Source: Bacillota bacterium
GTDB taxonomy: Bacteria > Bacillota_A > Clostridia > Lutisporales > Lutisporaceae
Length of the DNA: 19,669 nucleotides
Assembly: GCA_022706865.1 (NCBI GenBank)
Contig: JAKJBT010000026.1
Coordinates: 1-19,669, forward strand
Reading direction: 5' to 3'
In this document: one piece after another, positions 13,868 to 19,669 of the stretch
Layout of the letters: every line of letters starts with the position of its first letter
Numbering within the stretch: position 1 is the first letter of the stretch
The notes under the pieces: model-generated
Seen by the model: the letters and a program-made list of their open reading frames with translations, nothing else
The model's database searches: none
What the model was told of the DNA's origin: nothing
Made by a program: the position numbers and the translations under genes

Positions 13868-14344
13868 AGTAGGATTCTTATGATTTCACCCGAAAAATGC
13901 ATAGGCTGCAGAACCTGCGAACTCATTTGTTCCTTTGGAAAGTACAAGGAATTCAATCCAAGGAATGCTGCAGTTTCTGTATTCGCCTATGACGAGGCTG
14001 CACTGGCGGTGCCCTTGATGTGCATGCAGTGCGAAGAACCTTCCTGTATGAAGGTCTGCCCCACATTTGCAATTTCCAAATCGGAAGATGGGAGTGTGCT
14101 TATTGACAGCAGTAAATGCATCGGCTGCAAAATGTGCATAAGTGCTTGCCCCGTAGGCAACATAAGCTACAATACCATACAAAAGGAAATGGTCAAATGC
14201 AATTTATGCGAAGGGGAACCCAAATGTGCTGAATTCTGTCCATCCGGAGCTATCGCCTATGTAGAGGCAACTGCAACAAACCTTGACAAAAAGAAGAAAA
14301 TGGCTGAAAAGTTTAAAGAGCTTTTTGGGGAGGTGAATGAATGA
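13865..14344 (+). CDS. Four-cluster ferredoxin subunit of aldehyde oxidoreductase
   Basis: This protein of about 159 aa has 16 motif cysteines arranged for four [4Fe-4S] clusters, like HycB/DmsB-type and AOR-linked electron transfer subunits. The motifs in order are [37 protein letters not shown] and [15 protein letters not shown]. It should carry electrons between the tungsten enzyme encoded next and the NuoEF-like flavin module. The start is uncertain: GTG 13850 lies inside a hairpin, TTG 13865 gives [12 protein letters not shown] (the usual N-terminal spacing before the first Cys motif) and ATG 13880 would begin just before it. The end overlaps the AOR start by 4 bases (ATGA), implying coupled translation. 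It has no signal peptide, so it is cytoplasmic. Confidence 0.9.
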   Translation: MSRILMISPEKCIGCRTCELICSFGKYKEFNPRNAAVSVFAYDEAALAVPLMCMQCEEPSCMKVCPTFAISKSEDGSVLIDSSKCIGCKMCISACPVGNISYNTIQKEMVKCNLCEGEPKCAEFCPSGAIAYVEATATNLDKKKKMAEKFKELFGEVNE

Positions 14345-16146
14345 TGTTTGGCTGGACCGGAAAATTGTTAAGAGTTAATTTGACTGACGGAACTATTGCA
14401 AAAGAGGCCTTGAATATTGAGGATGCCAGGAAATACCTGGGCGGAAGAGGTCTTGGCACAAAGATGATAATGGATGAGGTTGATCCGAAGGTTGATCCTT
14501 TCAGCCCTGAAAACAAACTGATATTCATGACGGGGCCTTTGACCGGAACCTTAGCAAGCAGCGGCGGAAGGTATGAGGTAGTTTCAAAGGCACCTTTGAC
14601 CGGTACAATCGGTGCTTCAAATTCCGGAGGGCATTTCGGGCCGGAGCTGAAATATGCCGGATATGACGGTATCATTTTCGAAGGAGAATCTGACAAACCG
14701 GTATATTTATATATAAATGACGATGAGGTTGAATTAAGATCTGCAGAACATCTTTGGGGCAAAACAGTTTTTGACACCACCGATGAACTGCTGAAGGAGA
14801 CCGCAGAGGACGCAAGGGTAGCATGCATAGGCCCCGGAGGGGAGCTGAAGGTGCTCTTTGCCACTGTTATGAATGACAAGAACAGAGCGGCGGGACGTTC
14901 CGGACTTGGCGCGGTAATGGGGTCTAAGAAGCTCAAAGCTGTTGTTGCAAGAGGAACAAAATCAATAAAAGCAGCAAAGCCTGAGGAATTCCTTGAAAGC
15001 TGTACGGATGCAAGAAGGAAGCTGAAAGAACATCCGGTAACAGGAACAGGCCTGCCTACCTATGGTACCGAGATATTGGTGAATATACTGAATCAGTCTG
15101 GTGCTCTGCCGACAAGGAACTGGAGGGACGGAGGATACTTCGAGCATGCGGAGGAAACAAGCGGAGAAGCTCTTGTTGATAAGTACCTTGTTAAGAATAA
15201 AGGCTGTTTCGGCTGCAACATGGGCTGCGGAAGAGTAACCAGGATACCGGACGGAAAATTCAAGGGCTTCGGCGAAGGGCCGGAGTATGAGGCTGGCTGG
15301 TCTTACGGAGCGGATTGCGGAGTCAGTGACCTGGCTGCTATCTGTAAAGCTAATTTTATCTGCAATGAACTGGGTATAGATCCCATAACAATGGGTTCAA
15401 CTATAGCATGTGCTATGGAGTTGTATGAAAAGGGCCTGATTAAAAGGGAAGAAATCGGGGGAAGCCTGAATTTCGGCGATGCCGATGCGATAGTTGAATT
15501 AACCAGAAAGACAGGCCTGAGGGAAGGTTTTGGAAACAAGCTGGCGGAAGGCTCCTACAGACTGGCGGAAAGCTATGGCCATCCGGAACTGTCTATGTCG
15601 GTAAAGAAGCAGGAAATGCCTGCTTATGACGGCAGGGGAGTACAGGGCATGGGTCTTGAATATGCCACCTCCAACAGAGGAGGCTGCCATGTAAGAGGAT
15701 ATTTGACCTCACCTGAAATATTGGGGATTCCTGCTAAACTGGATCCGCTGGTAACTGAGGATAAAGCCGGCTGGCTCAAGACCTTCCAGGATCTGACCGC
15801 TGTTGTGGATTCAGTGGGCATATGCCTGTTCACCACCTTTGGCATAGGGCTCAAAGAGATTTCGGATATGCTGCGGGGCGCTACAGGCATGGATCTCAGT
15901 GATGAGGACGTGTTGAAAGCCGGAGAGAGGATATGGAACCTGGAGAGATTATTCAATCTTAAGGCAGGATTTACAAAGAAGGACGACACCCTGCCTGAAA
16001 GGCTGCTTAAGGAGCCGCTGCCCAACGGTCCCGGAAAGGGAAAGGTAGTGGAGCTGGATACAATGCTGAAAGAATACTATGAGGTAAGAGGCTGGGACGA
16101 AGCAGGTGTGCCCACCGGGGAAAAGAAAAAAGAACTGGCACTGTAG
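14341..16146 (+). CDS. aor: Aldehyde:ferredoxin oxidoreductase (tungsten-pterin enzyme)
   Basis: This is a 601-aa enzyme that interconverts aldehydes and carboxylic acids using a bis-pterin tungsten (or molybdenum) cofactor and one [4Fe-4S] cluster. The N-terminal domain has [12 protein letters not shown], the pterin-contact FMTGPLTGT and [18 protein letters not shown]. Cluster ligands are Cys289, Cys292 and Cys296 (CFGCNMGC) and Cys495 in the VDSVGIC motif, matching to within one residue the Pyrococcus furiosus AOR positions I recall (288, 291, 295, 494). GEGPEYE (about 311-317) is also typical. The length is standard for the family. GGGGAGGTGA precedes ATG 14341. With the upstream ferredoxin and downstream NuoEFG-like genes it probably works as an NAD(P)-linked complex rather than only with free ferredoxin. 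The natural aldehyde cannot be told. Confidence 0.96.
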   Translation: MMFGWTGKLLRVNLTDGTIAKEALNIEDARKYLGGRGLGTKMIMDEVDPKVDPFSPENKLIFMTGPLTGTLASSGGRYEVVSKAPLTGTIGASNSGGHFGPELKYAGYDGIIFEGESDKPVYLYINDDEVELRSAEHLWGKTVFDTTDELLKETAEDARVACIGPGGELKVLFATVMNDKNRAAGRSGLGAVMGSKKLKAVVARGTKSIKAAKPEEFLESCTDARRKLKEHPVTGTGLPTYGTEILVNILNQSGALPTRNWRDGGYFEHAEETSGEALVDKYLVKNKGCFGCNMGCGRVTRIPDGKFKGFGEGPEYEAGWSYGADCGVSDLAAICKANFICNELGIDPITMGSTIACAMELYEKGLIKREEIGGSLNFGDADAIVELTRKTGLREGFGNKLAEGSYRLAESYGHPELSMSVKKQEMPAYDGRGVQGMGLEYATSNRGGCHVRGYLTSPEILGIPAKLDPLVTEDKAGWLKTFQDLTAVVDSVGICLFTTFGIGLKEISDMLRGATGMDLSDEDVLKAGERIWNLERLFNLKAGFTKKDDTLPERLLKEPLPNGPGKGKVVELDTMLKEYYEVRGWDEAGVPTGEKKKELAL

Positions 16147-16155
16147 GCTGCGGTG

Positions 16156-16191
16156 ATAGGGAAGGGTGGCCTGAATAGCCGCCCTCCCTAT
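16156..16191 (+). other. Long hairpin between the AOR and MoaD-like genes
   Basis: ATAGGGA-(A)-GGGTGGC pairs with GCCGCCCTCCCTAT across the loop CTGAATA, about 14 bp with one bulge and one G-T pair. The following AATTTTGCG is a poor T run, so it is at best a partial terminator; an mRNA stability or differential expression element is equally likely. Confidence 0.6.
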
Positions 16192-16211
16192 AATTTTGCG
16201 GGAGGTAATAT

Positions 16212-16481
16212 ATGATTATAAAATTTTTCGCATTAATCCGAGATTATACCGGTTCAAAGGAAATAAGCGTTGAAGGTTGCCATACCTTAAGAGAGCTGTT
16301 GAATAAGTTATGCAGCAGATATGGTAAAAGCTTCTCTGAAAAGCTTTTTGCCGGGGACAGGCTGAGTGAGGATATAATAATTCTTGTAAACGGAAGGCAT
16401 ATTGAGCATTTGAAAGGCCTGGACACCGGTCTTGAGGAGAACGATGAAATAAGCATATTCCCGAGGATAGCAGGAGGCTGA
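16212..16481 (+). CDS. MoaD/ThiS-like sulfur carrier protein
   Basis: This 89-aa beta-grasp protein ends in the Gly-Gly tail (IAGG) that is activated as a thiocarboxylate by a MoeB/ThiF-type enzyme. It starts MIIKFFALIRDYTGSKEISV and has the family's hydrophobic spacing through IIILVNGRHIEHLKGL and EENDEISIFPRIAGG. MoaD supplies dithiolene sulfur for molybdopterin, so a dedicated copy here presumably supports cofactor for the neighbouring AOR. MoaD-like genes next to AOR genes are common. RBS GGGAGGT lies 5 bases before ATG 16212. No E1-like partner or MoaE is in the window. Confidence 0.9.
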   Translation: MIIKFFALIRDYTGSKEISVEGCHTLRELLNKLCSRYGKSFSEKLFAGDRLSEDIIILVNGRHIEHLKGLDTGLEENDEISIFPRIAGG

Positions 16482-16512
16482 AGATATCATCACTTGTAGG
16501 AGGGGTATGAAA

Positions 16513-16974
16513 ATGTACAATTTTTATGATATTGTGAACAAATATGAAAGAGACAGGAAACATATCCTGGCGATGCTTCAGGATATACAAAGAGAGTATA
16601 ACCATATACCAAGGGAAGCTATGAATGTACTTTCGGAGCAGTTGGATGTGCCTCTGTGCAAGCTGTACGGCATTGCTACCTTTTATAAATCGCTGAGCTT
16701 AAGGCCTAAGGGAAGAAATATAATCAAGGTATGTGACGGAACGGCATGTCATATAAGATCCTCTCAATTAATAATGGATGAGCTTGAAAAACTTTTGGGA
16801 ATAAAACCGGGAGAAACATCCCGGGATGGTGAGTTCACTCTGGAGACAGTTAATTGCCTTGGTTCATGCGCCATAGCTCCTGTAATGGTTATAAACGAAA
16901 CATATTATGGGAAAGTCACTCCCGCAAAGCTGCGGGATATTATAAAGGAATGCGGAGGTAAAGACAATGAGTGA
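16513..16974 (+). CDS. nuoE: NuoE-like [2Fe-2S] subunit
   Basis: This protein of about 153 aa is a thioredoxin-like ferredoxin homologous to NuoE/HydC/HoxE. Its N-terminal helical part (YDIVNKYERDRKHILAMLQDIQREY) is followed by PLCKLYGIATFYKSLSLRP. The [2Fe-2S] ligands are Cys-x4-Cys in VCDGTACHIRSS and Cys-x3-Cys in NCLGSCAIAPVM. It docks on the NuoF-like subunit and passes electrons from FMN. ATG 16513 is 7 bases after AGGAGGGG (16498-16505); ATG 16507 would be almost touching it. It overlaps the next gene by 8 bases. All four cluster cysteines are present. Confidence 0.95.
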   Translation: MYNFYDIVNKYERDRKHILAMLQDIQREYNHIPREAMNVLSEQLDVPLCKLYGIATFYKSLSLRPKGRNIIKVCDGTACHIRSSQLIMDELEKLLGIKPGETSRDGEFTLETVNCLGSCAIAPVMVINETYYGKVTPAKLRDIIKECGGKDNE

Positions 16975-18793
16975 TTTAATCTCTGCTGAAAAAAAGAAGA
17001 TACTTGTCTGCTGTGGAACCGGATGTGTGGCCAATGGCAGTATAAAGGTCTATGAAGAGTTTATAAGGCATCTTTCAGGGTTAAGTGATGCAGCTGCAGT
17101 AGAAGCAGTGGTTAAATCAACCGGGTGCAATGGGCTGTGTGAAAGAGGGCCTATAGTTAAGATACAGCCGGATGATATTTCATATTTTAAAGTAAGAATA
17201 GAGGATGTACCGGAGATAATTGAAAAGTCGGTTCTGGACACCAAGGTGGTTGACAGGCTGCTCTATCATGACAATACAACGGGAAAAAGTTTCAGGTCCC
17301 ATAAGGATACGGATTTTTACAAAGGACAATATAAAATTGCTTTAAGGAATATTGGTGAAATCGACCCCGGAAATATTGACGATTATATCGTGAGGGGAGG
17401 ATATTCAGCACTGAAGAAGGCTCTTTTTCAATTAAGTCCTGAGGAGATAATAGGCATAATAAAGAAATCGGGACTCAGGGGCAGAGGAGGCGCCGGATTT
17501 CCCACAGGTATGAAGTGGGAAGAATGCAAAAACTCTGAAGGCAGCCCCAAGTATGTAATATGCAATGGAGATGAAGGAGATCCCGGGGCCTTTATGGACA
17601 GGAGCATAATGGAGGGCGACCCGAACAGCATAATAGAAGGAATGACTGTTTGCGCACATGCAGTGGGAGCTGAGGAAGGCTATATTTATATAAGAGATGA
17701 GTATGGGCTAGCTCTTAAGAATATGTCTGCAGCAATCCGGGAAGCCGAGAAGCATGGCTTTCTGGGAGAGGATATTCTGGGAAGCGGCATGATCTTCAGA
17801 ATAAACATCGTCAGGGGCGGCGGAGCGTTTGTATGCGGTGAATCTACAGCCCTTATGGCTTCGATAGAGGGGAAAGTTGGTGAGCCGAGGGCAAAATATA
17901 TACATTCAACGAAAAAAGGACTGTGGGGAAAACCTACTGTGCTGAACAATGTTGAGACCTGGGCCAATATCCCGGAAATAATAAATAAAGGCTGGGAGTG
18001 GTTTAATAGTATAGGGGCTGAGCACGGAAAAGGAACAAAGGTCTTTTCACTGGTAGGAAAGGTGAAGAATACAGGGCTTGTGGAGGTTCCGTTAGGTACA
18101 ACCCTGAGGGAATTGATAATGAACATAGGCGGAGGAATAATAGGCGACCGGAAGTTCAAGGCTGTCCAGACAGGGGGACCCTCCGGAGGCTGCATACCGG
18201 AAAAACATCTGGATTTGGAAGTGGATTTTCATTCTCTGGAAAGTGTGGGATCCATGATGGGATCCGGGGGAATGATAGTAATGGACGACAGGACATGTAT
18301 GGTGGAAGTGGCAAAGTATTATATCAAGTTTTTATCGGAAGAATCCTGCGGTAAGTGCATTCCATGCAGAGAAGGCCTTAGACAGATGTTGAATGTCCTC
18401 CAGGGCATAACCAGAGGGGAAGGCAAGGAAAGCGATATTAACCTCCTTTTAGAGCTCGGCGAAATGATGAAAGAAGCTTCTCTCTGCGCCCTGGGAAAAA
18501 CTGCACCAAATCCTGTAATAACCACGATAAGATACTTCATGGATGAATATTTGGAGCATATATTAAACAAAAACTGTCCGGCAGGAGTATGCAAGCCATT
18601 GACCATGTTTGAAATTGATGAAGATCTTTGCAGGGGATGTGGTATTTGCAAAAAAAGCTGCCCTGCCGATGCAATCCGCGGCCAGTTGAAAGCACCTCAC
18701 AGCATTGATGTTTCCAGATGCATCAGATGCGGCAGCTGTATTGATATATGCAGCTTTAAAGCAATACATACGGCAAGGGGGGCGGAGAAATGA
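16967..18793 (+). CDS. nuoF: NuoF/HydB-like NAD(P)H- and FMN-binding subunit
   Basis: This 608-aa flavin subunit is homologous to NuoF, HydB and formate-dehydrogenase beta subunits. Residues 1 to about 115 are a thioredoxin-like [2Fe-2S] domain (ILVCCGTGC with Cys15/16 and Cys20; CNGLC with Cys54 and Cys58). The core has the FMN/NADH motifs GLRGRGGAGFPTG and CNGDEGDPGAF, and an SLBB-like region. The [4Fe-4S] site ESCGKCIPCREG (about 458-469) has its fourth Cys in CALGKTAPNP. The C-terminus adds two ferredoxin clusters: CRGCGICKKSCPADAI and CIRCGSCIDIC, the latter lacking the usual Pro. Such architecture is that of soluble hydrogenase- and dehydrogenase-linked, often electron-bifurcating complexes, not of membrane complex I. 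It overlaps both neighbours. Confidence 0.95.
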   Translation: MSDLISAEKKKILVCCGTGCVANGSIKVYEEFIRHLSGLSDAAAVEAVVKSTGCNGLCERGPIVKIQPDDISYFKVRIEDVPEIIEKSVLDTKVVDRLLYHDNTTGKSFRSHKDTDFYKGQYKIALRNIGEIDPGNIDDYIVRGGYSALKKALFQLSPEEIIGIIKKSGLRGRGGAGFPTGMKWEECKNSEGSPKYVICNGDEGDPGAFMDRSIMEGDPNSIIEGMTVCAHAVGAEEGYIYIRDEYGLALKNMSAAIREAEKHGFLGEDILGSGMIFRINIVRGGGAFVCGESTALMASIEGKVGEPRAKYIHSTKKGLWGKPTVLNNVETWANIPEIINKGWEWFNSIGAEHGKGTKVFSLVGKVKNTGLVEVPLGTTLRELIMNIGGGIIGDRKFKAVQTGGPSGGCIPEKHLDLEVDFHSLESVGSMMGSGGMIVMDDRTCMVEVAKYYIKFLSEESCGKCIPCREGLRQMLNVLQGITRGEGKESDINLLLELGEMMKEASLCALGKTAPNPVITTIRYFMDEYLEHILNKNCPAGVCKPLTMFEIDEDLCRGCGICKKSCPADAIRGQLKAPHSIDVSRCIRCGSCIDICSFKAIHTARGAEK

Positions 18794-19530
18794 GAATTAT
18801 TATAGATGGCAGGAATTGTGAAGCTGAACCTGGTGAATACATACTTGCTGTAGCGAAACGAAACGGAATCGATATCCCCACCCTGTGCAGCAGCGATGCC
18901 CTTCCCGGAATCGGAAGCTGCAGGATTTGTGTGGTGGAGCTGATTGAAAGAAACAAAACCAGGGTCGTAGCTTCCTGCATATATCCCATAACTCACGAAG
19001 CGGAGGTCATAACCAACAGTCAAAGAATTATAGGAATAAGAAAAACAATTATGAAGCTTCTGCTTTCCCGGGCCCCTGAAAACGAACACCTGAGCAATTT
19101 TGCCAAAAGGTACGGGTTGTGGCCGTCGGAGCTGCTGAATGCTCAGGAAGAAGAATGCATATTATGCGGACTTTGCACCAGGGCTTGTGAAGAACTGGGG
19201 GCCAATGCAATTTCAACAGTTGGCAGGGGAACGGATAAAAAGGTATCAACCCCTTATGATGAGCCTTCGGCTGTTTGCATAGGGTGCGGATCCTGCGCAG
19301 CGGTATGCCCGACTAAGGTTATTAAGGCAGAAGAAGTCAACGGCACCAGGAAAATATGGGGGAAAACCTTTGAGCTATTAAGGTGCAAAAGGTGCGGCAA
19401 ACACTACGCACCAAGGGAGTATATTGATTTTATGGAGAAAAAGCTTGGAGAGAAGTCTGAAGCAGATTACTGCAGCAGCTGCAGAAAGGTAATGCAGGCA
19501 GAAAAGTTCAGGGATATTTACAGGATATAA
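18790..19530 (+). CDS. Short NuoG/HydA-N-like iron-sulfur protein with CxxC tail
   Basis: This 246-aa protein starts with a plant-type [2Fe-2S] ferredoxin domain (Cys33, Cys44, Cys47, Cys63; motif GIGSCRICVVEL), like the N-terminus of NuoG, HydA and FdhA. Two [4Fe-4S] motifs follow: CILCGLCTRAC (123-133) and CIGCGSCAAVCP (163-174). The His-Cys3 cluster segment normally lying between them (HxxxCxxCxxxxxC) is absent, and the catalytic domain is missing. The C-terminus has paired CxxC motifs (199/202 and 228/231), suggesting a zinc ribbon or extra cluster. ATG 18790 overlaps the NuoF stop by 4 bases. It likely wires the NuoEF-like unit to the AOR-ferredoxin pair. It is the last gene before the terminator. 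Confidence 0.88.
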   Translation: MRIIIDGRNCEAEPGEYILAVAKRNGIDIPTLCSSDALPGIGSCRICVVELIERNKTRVVASCIYPITHEAEVITNSQRIIGIRKTIMKLLLSRAPENEHLSNFAKRYGLWPSELLNAQEEECILCGLCTRACEELGANAISTVGRGTDKKVSTPYDEPSAVCIGCGSCAAVCPTKVIKAEEVNGTRKIWGKTFELLRCKRCGKHYAPREYIDFMEKKLGEKSEADYCSSCRKVMQAEKFRDIYRI

Positions 19531-19565
19531 AAAAACTGACACGCTATACGTTATTGATTCCGGAG

Positions 19566-19605
19566 GGTGCCGCAAAACTATTTAAGCAGTTGGCGGCACC
19601 TTTTT
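19566..19605 (+). terminator. Rho-independent terminator of the AOR operon
   Basis: The stem GGTGCCGC (19566-19573) / GCGGCACC (19593-19600), with an inner AACT/AGTT pairing, is followed by TTTTT. It lies 35 bases after the last stop codon. Confidence 0.9.
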
Positions 19606-19631
19606 CATATTTAAAGAATAATACGTTTTAA

Positions 19632-19665
19632 GGACACGGGGACACGGGGACGTTTCGCCTGTCCC
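19632..19665. repeat. REP-like GGGGACAC repeat at the window edge
   Basis: GGACACGG occurs twice in tandem (19632-19647), followed by GGAC. GGGAC (19647-19651) then pairs with GTCCC (19661-19665) across a 9-base loop. This GGGGAC/GTCCC style is typical of REP-like palindromes that accompany REP-associated transposases. The window ends here, so no transposase can be seen. Confidence 0.5.
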
Positions 19666-19669
19666 ACTG

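Noticed and set aside
14313..14936. Open frame of 207 codons on the - strand over the start of AOR
   Set aside because: It is an antisense shadow of a highly conserved coding region, with no start signal and no family resemblance.
1..19669. CRISPR arrays, tRNA or rRNA genes, phage or toxin-antitoxin modules
   Set aside because: No regularly spaced repeats, cloverleaf or rRNA segments, integrase or toxin-like small gene pairs were seen on either strand.

Overview
The window looks like a chromosomal segment of a low-to-medium GC, spore-former-type Firmicute (class Clostridia). The grounds are strong AGGAGG-type ribosome binding sites, frequent TTG/GTG starts, an L10 leader attenuator of the Gram-positive type, and a monoderm-style Tad locus with no secretin. 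The species cannot be named from sequence reading alone. All genes are on the + strand.

Region 1 (1-1490) is ribosomal: the 3' end of rplA, then a promoter, an L10-leader attenuator, rplJ (L10) and rplL (L7/L12), closed by two consecutive rho-independent terminators. The usual next gene, rpoB, is not there.

Region 2 (about 1520-13410) is one long, tightly spaced transcription unit with an extended -10 promoter in front and no internal terminator seen. It encodes a Tad/Flp-type (type IVb) pilus or pseudopilus apparatus: prepilin peptidase, TadZ-like ATPase, CpaF/TadA motor ATPase, TadB, TadC, a Flp-like pilin, two TadE-like pseudopilins, a large DUF5702-like TadG-type protein with coiled coils, and a second prepilin peptidase. 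It ends in a signalling module: a membrane FHA-domain protein, a small membrane protein and a tail-anchored Ser/Thr kinase. This suggests that phosphorylation controls the apparatus. One TadE gene appears to start at CTG. The second TadE carries a C-terminal Cys-rich, Ada-like metal-binding tail.

Region 3 (13411-19605) is a tungsten/molybdenum aldehyde oxidoreductase operon. A promoter, a long leader, a Moco/Tuco-type riboswitch without the P3 arm and an intrinsic terminator precede it. The genes encode a four-cluster ferredoxin subunit, the aldehyde:ferredoxin oxidoreductase, a MoaD/ThiS-like sulfur carrier, and NuoE-, NuoF- and short NuoG-like subunits. Together they suggest an NAD(P)-linked, possibly electron-bifurcating aldehyde oxidoreductase, in which the AOR pair feeds or draws electrons from a flavin-containing NuoEFG-like module. 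A terminator closes the operon, and a REP-like GGGGACAC repeat starts at the window edge.
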